Assembly: GCA_050157065.1 (NCBI GenBank)
Contig: CP189573.1
Length of the DNA stretch: 64,000 bases
Strand: one strand, 5' to 3'
Source of the DNA: Avipropionibacterium sp050157065
Lineage (GTDB): Bacteria; Actinomycetota; Actinomycetes; Propionibacteriales; Propionibacteriaceae
Below are positions 31,459-40,118 of the stretch, piece by piece. The translations under genes were made by a program, and so were the position numbers. Within the stretch, counting starts at the first letter, position 1; every line of letters starts with the position of its first letter. The notes below the pieces were generated by a model. It was not told the DNA's origin, made no database searches, and worked only from the letters and a program-made list of their open reading frames with translations.

Positions 31459-32493
31459 TCACACAGGGGAGTTCGGCCTCGTTGACTCGCGTACGACGAG
31501 TCGGGGCATCAGGAAGAGTTGCCGTGACACTGGCGAATCCTTTGCGGTCAGGCGTTGAAGCACCATGCGGACCGCTTCGAAGCCCAGCTCCTCCTTGGGC
31601 GGCGCGACCGCGGTCAATGGTATGCGGCAGTTGCTCGCGAGCTCGTCGTCGTAGGTGATCAGGTGCATGTCCGCGGGGACGTCGACACCACGCTTGGCAA
31701 GGGCCTCGACGAAGTTCAGCGCCTGTATGTCGGTGTGGATGAACACGGCTCGCACCGATTGGGAGACGCACTGGTCGGCGAGTGCGGCGACCGGACCGGC
31801 CGGATCACCCCACTCGGTGGTCGGATGGTCCGACCAGTCCATCCCCAGCTCTGCGACGGTTTCGGCAACACCGCGTCGGAGGTGGGAACTGGTCGCAGAA
31901 GGCGTCAACAAGGTGAGCAGACGGTCATGTCCCAGTTGGTGCAGGTGTTCCACCGCCATGCGCGCACCTTGGTCATGGGCGGTTCGCACACTGTCCGGGG
32001 TCCGTTCGCCGGCGCGGCGGGGTTCCCTCTCGACCAGAACGATCGGGAGCGCGAGCCGATCGACGATGGCGTCGGCGGCCAGCTGGGGTGGCGGGCCTGC
32101 TCCGGAACTGGCCATGACCAGGCCGTCAAGTGACAGTTGTGCCAGCTTCGACAGGCGGTCATGTTCCAAGCTGCCGTCGTAGAAGTGAGCCGCCAGCACC
32201 AGGCGGCATCCCAGTTCCTCTGCCGCGCGCTCGGCTCCTGCGACGACTCTTCCGTAGTAGTACTCGTTGTGCGGGAGCAGCAACCCCACTCGGGGAGCTG
32301 CAGCGTCCTCCGCTCGCACAGGAACAGCCCCGCCATACGTACGCCGCAGGCGCCCCTGCTGCTCCAGCTCGGTGAGGTCACGACGTACCGTCATCCGGGA
32401 CAGGCCCCACTCACGGGCCAGCTCAGCGACAGTGACCTCACCATCACGGGCCATACGTCGCAGGATCACCTGGCGCCGAGCCTCGGCGAACAT
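31459..32493 (-). CDS. DeoR-HTH/LacI-sensor hybrid transcriptional regulator
   Basis: 344-aa regulator that joins a DeoR-type winged helix-turn-helix (about 1-58: RRQVILRRMARDGEVTVAEL, GLSRMTVRRDLTELEQQGRL, TYGGAVP) to a LacI-type periplasmic-binding-like sensor domain (about 70-335: VGLLLPHNEYYYGRVVAGAE, DGLVMASSGAG, VFIHTDIQALNFVEALAKRG). Typical DeoR proteins instead carry a sugar-phosphate isomerase-like domain. Start ATG 32493; an in-frame GTG at 32502 is possible. It lies between the lyase and the transporter genes in the same direction and is the obvious local regulator, with an unphosphorylated saccharide as likely effector. Confidence 0.9.
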   Translation of the reverse strand: MFAEARRQVILRRMARDGEVTVAELAREWGLSRMTVRRDLTELEQQGRLRRTYGGAVPVRAEDAAAPRVGLLLPHNEYYYGRVVAGAERAAEELGCRLVLAAHFYDGSLEHDRLSKLAQLSLDGLVMASSGAGPPPQLAADAIVDRLALPIVLVEREPRRAGERTPDSVRTAHDQGARMAVEHLHQLGHDRLLTLLTPSATSSHLRRGVAETVAELGMDWSDHPTTEWGDPAGPVAALADQCVSQSVRAVFIHTDIQALNFVEALAKRGVDVPADMHLITYDDELASNCRIPLTAVAPPKEELGFEAVRMVLQRLTAKDSPVSRQLFLMPRLVVRESTRPNSPV

Positions 32494-32564
32494 GGGGGTC
32501 ACAATATCCCCGCTGTCGCGCAAGCTGCCCGAGCGTGACGAGGCATCGTTGGTGGACCGATCTG

Positions 32565-35500
32565 TCAGGCCCCGCGGACGACCAGCATCGCGCCGTGTCC
32601 TGACTCCCGACTCGGCATTGTGGTGTAACGGCCGGGACCACCAGGTGTTTCGGGCACTTGGCGGATGCAGAATGACAGTGGAGTGCCAGAACTGAGTGCG
32701 TCGCGTACCGCGTCGGTCACGTCGAAGGCGAGGTCGGCAGCGCCATCGGCGTACTGGGTGTCGAGCGCCGCGCCAACTGTGGGGCGGGAGTTCCATGTGA
32801 GGGTCGACTCCTGCCAATCCCCGAGGACGGCGTGAACCGCCATGTCCGTCGTCGAGCCGGCCCCGTCACTCACCTCGACCCGCACGCGTAGCTCGGCTCG
32901 ACCGAGTTGAGCGGCGTCCCCCACGTCGACCGCATCGAACCCGATGAAGGCCTCCCGAGCGTTGACGGGGTCGGTCTTGGCGAGCAGCATCAGGGCATCC
33001 CCAAAGCTCCGGTCGGCCGACGCGCCCCCCTGTACGTAGGTGTCCGCGGTGCACGCCAGATACGTCTCGGCAGGATCGTGCACGGTCACCTGCTGACCTG
33101 CCCAGGCCATGTGTCCATCGACCGACGTCGCGACGGCACCGAGAACGGTGGTGCCCAGGGCACGTCCGTGCACGACCCCGTCGTCGGTGACCCCGGCAAC
33201 TGCGCCGTCCGCAGTCGCCCACCGAATTGTGGCACCGGGGGATGCTGTCCCGTCGCTGTTGGCTGCGCTGGCGGTGAGTACGGTGGTTCCGCCGATCGGA
33301 ACGAACGTGGTGCCGGACACAGTCACCGTTGAAAGTCGGACCGGGGGTGTCGGCGCCGCCAGTTCGTGCCCGGGAACGGTGAACTCGGTGAGCGAGTTCC
33401 AATCGTTCGCGGAATTGCCCATCCCGGTGAAGCGAACGTAACGGGCAGTGGTGACCTCGAACCGGAACGTCTCAAGTTCGTTCGTGGTTCCGAGGCTCTG
33501 ACCCCCGTACACTCTTCGCCAAGGTCCTCCGTCAGACACCTCAAGAGTGAACCTCGTCGTTCGTACATTTCCCTGCCAGAACGCGATCTGCACCGAGTCG
33601 AGCTGGACGACGGCCCCCAGGTCATAGCGAATCCACTGGCCGGCACCCTGTGCCGACCACCGTGTGGACAAGTCCCCGTCGAGGGTGTTCTCACCAACAT
33701 TGCCGTCATGCGTGCTCACCAGGACGACCACTCCTGGACTCAGGCCAACCGAGGTCTCGAACCGCACGTGGTATTCGATCGCTCGTGAACCCCCACCGCC
33801 GATCCGGATGGTTGCCACGCCAGGCACCGCAGATGCCTGTGTCACCGTGACCCTTCCCCGAGCCACTGTCGCCGCGACCACGGGTGGCGTGCTTCCTTCT
33901 GGGCGGACAACCGTGTAGTTCAGAACTCCCGGGACAAAGTCCGGCAACGGCTCATCGTCGAGTGTCACTGCGTCGGCCAACTCAGTGGGCTTCGGTCCGA
34001 GCCGCCAACTCCGCAATGCGCGCGCCGCAGCGACCGGCGGGATCGGAAGTGAGTCCGACACGGCGCTCGCCTGCACCGTGATCGCGGCTGTGGTCACGTC
34101 ACGGGCCCACACGACGAGTTTGGTCACCCCGGTGTTCGGGGTCTGGTTGGGGGTGGGTGAGGCCCACAGGGGCTCGGCGGCCGCTGCGAAGAACCGTGCG
34201 TTGGCGGGAAGGTCATCGCCGATCAGCCGGAGGAGCATCCGGTTCGAACCATGGCTGAGAGTGCACGAGAGTCCGTCTGCCGCGACATCAACGTCGGCGT
34301 CGGTGTGCCAGAACCACCAGGCGTCGGCGGCAGTTCGGAGCGTGAACTCATCACGCAACAGCAGCTGCCGGCGATTGTCGAACAACCAGAGCCCACGGCG
34401 CCATGCGGTCGCCTTCTCCGGGGCAGCCGCATCGAGGTCCAAGATGGTGATGGCCTCACGCACTCCGTGCTCCAGCGCGAGTACCGTCCCTGTGCCATCC
34501 CACGCCTGTCCCGCCTGGCCCTGCCTGGCATCAGGGGCAAAGACCACGGTGTTGTGGCCCTCGGCGCGCTTGCGGTAGTAGTTCCACCGCATCTGGCCCT
34601 CGTCGTAGTGGAAGTACCCGTACAGGTTGTAGTCGTCCGGACCAAGGTCGACCGCCCAGCGATGGCCCTGATTTTCCAGCACGAACGTACCGAGGTCATT
34701 GTCCCCATGGTGTGCATTGTTGGCGCCACCCTTGGCAGCTACGAACGACCCCAGTGGGTCGGCCCAGCTGGCGCGGCTGCTGGTGACGTGGATGGCTGAC
34801 CAAGCCTTGTCCAGTGGGGAGCGGAGCAGTTGGGAGCGCCCGGTGTCGTGCGACGGATCAATCCAGATGATGTCCTTCGGCTGGGGGTGCTCAGCTGCAC
34901 GAACGGTGGCATCGTAGGTGAAGATCGGGTTCCCGTAGTGTGCGCCGAGCCAGAACTCCTCTGGCGAGTGCGGTGAGGGAAGACCTGCGTCGTAGTAGTT
35001 GAACGTGTTGTCACTGGGGCCGGTCATCGTGATCGGGTACCAGTTCGTCTGGGCCATTCCCGGCTTGGTGTCCAGGCCCTGCGCAGAGCCCGAGGCCGAC
35101 ATCAACGCTGCCATGAAGGTCACCAGGTACTCGGTGCTGTAGCGCCAGTACGTTGCCCCTTCGGGAAACCCGCCGTCTGGCCCATACTGTTCGATCGCGA
35201 TGGGAATGGCCTCCAGCGCCTTGGTCAGCAAGGACCCGGCGATGGTGGGATCGGTGTCGGCAACGCTGAGTGCACCCATGCTGAGTCCGCTGTTGCACAC
35301 CGTGTTCCAATTGTGCGCCGCGTCCGTCCAGACTGCACCGGACTCGTACTCCTCCAGCCCGGGGCCGAGCCCGAGCGTGACGATCGCCTGGCGCAGCACC
35401 TCGCGCTGGTTGTCGTCCCAGCCCTGGTGTGCCCAGTCATGTCCGATGGCGAAGGCATGGGTCATGCTCGCTGTGTCGAGGAAGTGTCGGGGGTTCCAGT

Positions 35501-35906
35501 CCTTCCATTCGGCGGCTTGTGACAGTTCGGCCCACAGTCGATCGCGGTACTCAGCACCCTCGGTGACGCCGTACACCAAGCCCAGAACGTATGAGCGAGT
35601 CAACGTCGGCGCCGTGTTCAGTCGGAGGCCATCGGGGATCGTGTACGGATACGGAGGCAGGAGCAGGATGGCATCGGCTTGTCCTTGAACGGTGTCGAAC
35701 CAGCCCCGGATCGTCTCGTTCTCAGCGAGCTTGCGGCGTACTGCCTCGAAGTCGGTCAACAGCAGGCGTGGATGAGTCGAGCGAATCTCGGCCAGCAGCT
35801 GTTGGGGACTCGGCTTGGCGAAGGCTGACCACGGGAATGACGAGCTGGCGGCGACCCCGACGGTGGTGCCGGCCAACAGCCCACCCAATAGCGTGCGACG
35901 TTGCAT
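32565..35906 (-). CDS. Secreted multidomain heparinase II/III-type polysaccharide lyase
   Basis: 1113-aa exported protein. A signal peptide with a twin-arginine-like start (MQRRTLLGGLLAGTTVGVAA) is followed by an alpha/alpha toroid domain (about 35-340, HPRLLLTDFEAVRRKL, AHNWNTVCNSGLSMGAL) and a heparinase II/III-like beta-sandwich (about 360-620, HHGDNDLGTFVLENQG, EGHNTVVFAPDARQGQ). Then come a linker with a cadherin-like/Ig strand region, a discoidin (F5/8 type C) domain (about 715-850, STRWSAQGAGQWIRYDLGA), a bacterial Ig-like domain (about 855-950) and a C-terminal DNRLRE domain (about 955-1110, TYVQGGASADRSFG). It should depolymerise an acidic polysaccharide outside the cell. GAGGGAG precedes the ATG at 35906. 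Confidence 0.87.
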   Translation of the reverse strand: MQRRTLLGGLLAGTTVGVAASSSFPWSAFAKPSPQQLLAEIRSTHPRLLLTDFEAVRRKLAENETIRGWFDTVQGQADAILLLPPYPYTIPDGLRLNTAPTLTRSYVLGLVYGVTEGAEYRDRLWAELSQAAEWKDWNPRHFLDTASMTHAFAIGHDWAHQGWDDNQREVLRQAIVTLGLGPGLEEYESGAVWTDAAHNWNTVCNSGLSMGALSVADTDPTIAGSLLTKALEAIPIAIEQYGPDGGFPEGATYWRYSTEYLVTFMAALMSASGSAQGLDTKPGMAQTNWYPITMTGPSDNTFNYYDAGLPSPHSPEEFWLGAHYGNPIFTYDATVRAAEHPQPKDIIWIDPSHDTGRSQLLRSPLDKAWSAIHVTSSRASWADPLGSFVAAKGGANNAHHGDNDLGTFVLENQGHRWAVDLGPDDYNLYGYFHYDEGQMRWNYYRKRAEGHNTVVFAPDARQGQAGQAWDGTGTVLALEHGVREAITILDLDAAAPEKATAWRRGLWLFDNRRQLLLRDEFTLRTAADAWWFWHTDADVDVAADGLSCTLSHGSNRMLLRLIGDDLPANARFFAAAAEPLWASPTPNQTPNTGVTKLVVWARDVTTAAITVQASAVSDSLPIPPVAAARALRSWRLGPKPTELADAVTLDDEPLPDFVPGVLNYTVVRPEGSTPPVVAATVARGRVTVTQASAVPGVATIRIGGGGSRAIEYHVRFETSVGLSPGVVVLVSTHDGNVGENTLDGDLSTRWSAQGAGQWIRYDLGAVVQLDSVQIAFWQGNVRTTRFTLEVSDGGPWRRVYGGQSLGTTNELETFRFEVTTARYVRFTGMGNSANDWNSLTEFTVPGHELAAPTPPVRLSTVTVSGTTFVPIGGTTVLTASAANSDGTASPGATIRWATADGAVAGVTDDGVVHGRALGTTVLGAVATSVDGHMAWAGQQVTVHDPAETYLACTADTYVQGGASADRSFGDALMLLAKTDPVNAREAFIGFDAVDVGDAAQLGRAELRVRVEVSDGAGSTTDMAVHAVLGDWQESTLTWNSRPTVGAALDTQYADGAADLAFDVTDAVRDALSSGTPLSFCIRQVPETPGGPGRYTTMPSRESGHGAMLVVRGA

Positions 35907-36067
35907 GAACGGCTCCCTCGGCCGAAGGTACGTGTCTTGGCATTCCATCGCTGGCCCATGACTGGTGCAAGGCAACGAACAAGAACGGACATCCCGGCCA
36001 CGTGGACGCCGGCCCGACTGGGGAGGACAGGCTGCGGGCCGTGCGACCTTCTGGTCATGCGACCTTC

Positions 36068-36165
36068 AGGTGTGGGTACGCACGTCAGCCGGGTGGGGCC
36101 TCAACTGCGGTGCTGCGTGCCGTAACCTTTCCTGCGGCGTGTCGGGAAGTCTGGTCGACGACCCT
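36068..36165 (+). ncRNA. Structured nhaA leader, candidate nhaA-I (Li+/Na+) riboswitch
   Basis: Directly 5' of nhaA, GCACG-T-CAGC (36080-36089) pairs with GCTG-CGTGC (36112-36120) as a 9-bp stem with one bulge. It encloses GGGTGGGGCCTCAACTGCGG, and GTAACCTTTCCTGCGG follows. The position before a Na+/H+ antiporter gene and the conserved-looking loop recall the nhaA-I motif, a lithium-sensing riboswitch class. The class assignment is from memory and not verified by alignment. The rest of the 296-base gap (35907-36202) holds no gene. Confidence 0.4.
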
Positions 36166-36202
36166 GTCGGCGACCCGGTCGACAGCTCGACCGAGGAGCC
36201 CG

Positions 36203-37474
36203 ATGACCACCTCAACTGCCGACATGTCGCCGTACGGACGGGTTCGCCGTTGGGTGACCCGCGAGACCACCGGTGGGGTCCTGTTGCTGGTCGCGGCTGC
36301 ACTGGCCTTGGTCTGGGCCAACTCGCCCTGGCGGTCCGCCTACACCTCACTGTCAGAGCTCGTCGTGGGACCGGCCGCCCTCCACCTCGACCTTTCGCTG
36401 GCCAGTTGGGCCGCCGACGGCCTGCTGGCGGTCTTCTTCTTCACCGTCGGTCTTGAGCTCAAGCACGAGTTGGTCGCCGGCAGCCTGCGCCGGCCGCGCG
36501 AAGCAGCGGTGCCGGTGCTGGCAGCTGTGGGGGGCATGGTCCTGCCCGCGGTCGTGTTCGTCACCCTGGTGGCCGCTCTGGGAGACCCGGGCGCGCTGCC
36601 GGGCTGGGCGATCCCGACCGCCACCGACATCGCGTTCGCCTTGGCCGTCCTCGCGATCTTCGGGCGTGGGCTTCCGCTGGCCCTGCGGACCTTCCTGCTC
36701 ACCCTTGCCGTGGTGGATGACCTGCTGGCCATCATCGTCATCGCCGTCTTCTACACCGCCGAGATCCAGGTCCTGCCCCTGGTCGGCTCGCTCGTGGGCG
36801 TCGCCGCCTTCGGAGTGCTGACACGGCTCAAGTGGGCGCGGTGGTGGTTGTTGTTGCCGTTGGGCCTCGTCGCCTGGATCCTGATGCACGCATCCGGAGT
36901 GCATGCCACCATCGCCGGCGTCCTGCTCGGCCTCGTCGTCCCGGCCACGACGCTTCCCGGTGAGCCGACGCCGCGGGTGGAGCGATACGACGACACGATC
37001 CGTCCGCTGTCGGCGGCGGTGGCACTCCCCGTCTTCGCGTTCTTCGCGGCCGGCGTCACCGTGGTGGACGGGCCCGGCGGCCCCCTCCAGCTCCTCGGGC
37101 AGCCCGTCGTCGTGGCGATCACGGCAGGGTTGGTCCTGGGCAAGCTGGCTGGAGTCCTCGGCGTGACGGCACTGGTCACCCGACTGACACCGCTCCGGCT
37201 ACCGGACTCGATCGGCCTCCGCGACCTGCTGCCGATCGGATTCCTGACCGGCATGGGATTCACCGTGTCACTGCTGATCACCGAACTCTCCTACCCCGGC
37301 GACGACAGGACCGCCGCGGCGAAGGTGGCCGTCCTGCTGGGAACCATGGTGGCTGCCGCCCTCGCGGCGATCACGCTGTTGCGGGACGCGCGGCAGGCCC
37401 GCGGGCGTGACATGAATGAGGACGGTGTCCCGGACTCCGACACCGGCAGCATCGGTGATGAATCCCACAGCTGA
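36203..37474 (+). CDS. nhaA: Na+/H+ antiporter NhaA
   Basis: 423-aa inner-membrane Na+(Li+)/H+ exchanger that expels sodium in exchange for protons. It has about twelve membrane helices. The ion-binding Asp pair is Asp172-Asp173 in LAVVDDLLAIIVIAVFYT, matching the two adjacent Asp of E. coli NhaA, and IPTATDIAFALAVLAIFG carries the conserved Asp142. The N-terminal FFFTVGLELKHELVAG and C-terminal GFLTGMGFTVSLLIT are family signatures. GAGGAG precedes ATG 36203. A structured leader that could sense cations lies upstream. The last 25 residues are polar and acidic. Confidence 0.95.
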   Translation: MTTSTADMSPYGRVRRWVTRETTGGVLLLVAAALALVWANSPWRSAYTSLSELVVGPAALHLDLSLASWAADGLLAVFFFTVGLELKHELVAGSLRRPREAAVPVLAAVGGMVLPAVVFVTLVAALGDPGALPGWAIPTATDIAFALAVLAIFGRGLPLALRTFLLTLAVVDDLLAIIVIAVFYTAEIQVLPLVGSLVGVAAFGVLTRLKWARWWLLLPLGLVAWILMHASGVHATIAGVLLGLVVPATTLPGEPTPRVERYDDTIRPLSAAVALPVFAFFAAGVTVVDGPGGPLQLLGQPVVVAITAGLVLGKLAGVLGVTALVTRLTPLRLPDSIGLRDLLPIGFLTGMGFTVSLLITELSYPGDDRTAAAKVAVLLGTMVAAALAAITLLRDARQARGRDMNEDGVPDSDTGSIGDESHS

Positions 37475-37571
37475 CGGCCCGTGTCCGAGACCCACCGGGT
37501 GTGCGGGGGCCGCGGCCCCATCGCGTCATGGGGCCATGGCATCCGGTCGTCCGTGGTGCTTCGATGGTGAC

Positions 37572-38498
37572 ATGACGGACGCACCCGGCAGTGCGGTGAT
37601 CGAGACCGTGGGGCTGGTCAAGACCTTCGGGCGGCACCGTGCCTTGGACGGACTTGACCTCGTCGTCGGAGCCGGCGAGGTACACGGCTTCCTGGGCCCG
37701 AACGGTGCGGGCAAGTCAACCACGCTCCGCCTGCTGTTGGGCCTGCTGCGCGCCACCGCCGGCAGGGTGAGCGTGTTCGGGCAGGACCCGTGGCGTGAGG
37801 CCGTTCCGCTCCATCGACGGATGGCGGCGGTTCCTGGAGACGTCACCTTGTGGCCCAACTTGTCCGGCGGGGAGGCGATCGACCTGCTGACCAGGCTGCG
37901 GAATCCCGGTCGCGACGCTGACGCCGTCGTTCTTCGACGCCGTACCGAGCTGCTCGAGGCCTTCGACCTCGACCCCGGCAGGAAGTGTCGGACCTACTCC
38001 AAGGGCAACCGGCAGAAGGTGGCACTGATCGCCGCATTCGGCACGCCTGCCGAGCTGTACCTGCTGGACGAGCCGACGTCCGGCCTCGATCCCCTGATGG
38101 AGCAGGTGTTCCGCTCGGAGGTGCGGCGGGCCGCGGCATCCGGCGCGACGGTTTTGCTGTCCAGCCACCTGCTCGCGGAGGTGGAACAGCTGTGCGACCG
38201 CGTCAGCATCATCCGCGACGGCAGGATGGTCGACAGCGGCACGCTGGCCGACTTGCGCCACCTGTCGCACACCGTCGTCCACTACCGGGGCACCCCACTG
38301 ACCGACCACCGGATCCACGATCTCGTGGTGGACGGCGACCAGGTCCGGTGCCGGGTCGCAGAATCCGACCTGTCGGCCGTCCTCAGCCAGCTCGCCGTCA
38401 TCGGAGCGAGCAACCTCATCATGGCCCCGCCCAGCCTGGAGGACCTGTTCATGGCCCACTACGCTCCCGCCCCGGTGGTCGGCGGTGGGCGCCGGTGA
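37572..38498 (+). CDS. ABC exporter ATP-binding protein
   Basis: 308-aa ATPase subunit of an ABC-2 type exporter. Walker A is GPNGAGKSTTLRLLLG, the signature loop is YSKGNRQKVALIAAF (a KGNxQ variant instead of SGGQ, usual in this subgroup), Walker B is LYLLDEPTSGLDP, and the switch His is in LLSSHLLAEVEQLCD. It is coupled by a GTGA overlap to the permease. Such pairs are often annotated as antibiotic or polyketide exporters and may give drug tolerance; the cargo is unknown. The ribosome-binding site is weak. Confidence 0.93.
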   Translation: MTDAPGSAVIETVGLVKTFGRHRALDGLDLVVGAGEVHGFLGPNGAGKSTTLRLLLGLLRATAGRVSVFGQDPWREAVPLHRRMAAVPGDVTLWPNLSGGEAIDLLTRLRNPGRDADAVVLRRRTELLEAFDLDPGRKCRTYSKGNRQKVALIAAFGTPAELYLLDEPTSGLDPLMEQVFRSEVRRAAASGATVLLSSHLLAEVEQLCDRVSIIRDGRMVDSGTLADLRHLSHTVVHYRGTPLTDHRIHDLVVDGDQVRCRVAESDLSAVLSQLAVIGASNLIMAPPSLEDLFMAHYAPAPVVGGGRR

Positions 38499-40105
38499 CC
38501 GGTCTGGCGGCCGTGCTGAGGCTCCAGCTGCGACGTGACCGCGGTCAGTTGATCATCTGGGCCATCGCGACGGCGGCGATGTGGCCGATGATCATCATCG
38601 CCCTGGGGTCGGCGATGACGGACGCGGCGCGCGTCGACCTGGTCAGGCTGGCCGCCGTCAACCCGGCACTGCTGTTCGTCCGAGGCACGCCGCAAGGGAC
38701 CGACATCGGTGCCGTGACATGGTTCTCGGTGGCCGGCTTCCTCGGCCTGTTGTTTGCGTTCATGGCCACGTTCCATGCCGTCCGGCACACTCGGGCGGAG
38801 GAGGAACAGGGCAGGACCGAGATGATCGGCGCAGGTGTGGTGCACCGGCTGGCCGGTCCGGCAGCCACCGCACTCAGCGGCCTGATCAAGGTCGGCCTGT
38901 GCGGCGCAGTGGTCCTCCTCGGTTCGGCGGTGACCGGTCTCGACCTGTACGCCAGCCTGGTCGCCGCGCTCGGCCTCGCCGGCGTGGGAATGACCTGGCT
39001 CGCGCTGGGCTTGCTGTCGGCGATGATCATGCCGACCGCACGGTCCGCCGCGACCGTGCCGGGAGTGCTGGCCGGGTTGGCGTTCGTGGTTCGTGGCACC
39101 GGTGACGCACTGGGCACCGCCGACGTCACGTTGACCCGCGTCGAGTCGGCCTGGCCGGCCTGGCTGTCGCCGATCGGTTGGGCACAACTCGCCCACCCGT
39201 TCTCCGAGCCGCGACCCCAGGTGCTGGTGTTGTTCGTGCCCCTGCTGCTCATCCTGGCGGTCGTGGTCGCAACCACGGCCGTACGGCGGGAGCTCGGCGA
39301 GTCGATGGTCAGGCCGCGTCGGGCGCGACCGAACGCATCCCGGTGGCTGTCCGGGCCGGCCGGGCTGGTCGCGCGGCAGCAGCGCGGGACCATGATCACG
39401 TGGTTGGTCGTGGCGGTGGGGATGGGGGGACTGGTGGGCGGTGTCGCCCCGGCCGTGGCGGACGCGATGCAGGACAACCCGGCAGTCGCCGAACTGATCG
39501 AACGGGCCGCGCAGGACCCGAGCGGGGACCCGGTCATCGGGCTCGCCCTCGCCCTGCTGTCGATCAACGGGGTCCTGGCCTCCGTCGCCGCCATCTCGAT
39601 CATGGGGGCCCTGCACCACGACGAACGTGCTGTCGGCGAACTGCTGTTCGCCCTGCCGCTCGCCCGACCGGCGCTGTTCATCCGACACGTCGTGCTGGCG
39701 ACGACCACCGGCACGGCGGTCGTCGTGCTCGCCGCCGGTACGGCCGCGGTCGTCCTCGCCGGGTCAGGTTTCGTGGACGCGGCCCCGACCGTGCTGCAGA
39801 TCGGTGCTGCCATGCTGCCGGTCGTGTATGCCTATCTCGGGCTCACCGCGCTGCTGGTGGGGGTGCTGCCACGGGTCCTGACGTGGCTGCCGTGGGTCCT
39901 GTTGTTCGGGCTCATGCTGCTGGGACAGTTCGCCCCACTGTTCGACGGCTTCGACCGGCTCGCCATCCTGTCGCCGTTTCACTGGGTGGCGAATCCCGTC
40001 GTTCCCGACGCCGACCGGTGGCCGTCGGTGGTGATGGTGGCCGTGGCCGTGGGACTGACCGTGGCGGGGGGCGCGACCTTCCGGCGGCGTGACCTTCACG
40101 TGTGA
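38495..40105 (+). CDS. ABC-2 exporter permease (polyketide antibiotic exporter type)
   Basis: 536-aa membrane protein with about twelve hydrophobic segments in two similar halves, the large permease architecture of the actinobacterial polyketide-antibiotic exporter family. The first half begins LAAVLRLQLRRDRGQLIIWAIATAAMWPMIII and the second GLVARQQRGTMITWLVVAVGMGGLVGG; AFMATFHAVRHTRAEEEQGRTEMI and GALHHDERAVGELLFALPLARP occupy equivalent places. GTG start with a 4-base overlap on the ATPase gene. It would form the membrane part of the exporter. Confidence 0.9.
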   Translation: MTGLAAVLRLQLRRDRGQLIIWAIATAAMWPMIIIALGSAMTDAARVDLVRLAAVNPALLFVRGTPQGTDIGAVTWFSVAGFLGLLFAFMATFHAVRHTRAEEEQGRTEMIGAGVVHRLAGPAATALSGLIKVGLCGAVVLLGSAVTGLDLYASLVAALGLAGVGMTWLALGLLSAMIMPTARSAATVPGVLAGLAFVVRGTGDALGTADVTLTRVESAWPAWLSPIGWAQLAHPFSEPRPQVLVLFVPLLLILAVVVATTAVRRELGESMVRPRRARPNASRWLSGPAGLVARQQRGTMITWLVVAVGMGGLVGGVAPAVADAMQDNPAVAELIERAAQDPSGDPVIGLALALLSINGVLASVAAISIMGALHHDERAVGELLFALPLARPALFIRHVVLATTTGTAVVVLAAGTAAVVLAGSGFVDAAPTVLQIGAAMLPVVYAYLGLTALLVGVLPRVLTWLPWVLLFGLMLLGQFAPLFDGFDRLAILSPFHWVANPVVPDADRWPSVVMVAVAVGLTVAGGATFRRRDLHV

Positions 40106-40118
40106 GCCACTCCGCTCG

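Noticed and set aside
38459..39813. Long minus-strand frames opposite the ABC permease
   Set aside because: Shadow frames; the plus-strand permease has the right membrane pattern and is coupled to the ATPase gene.
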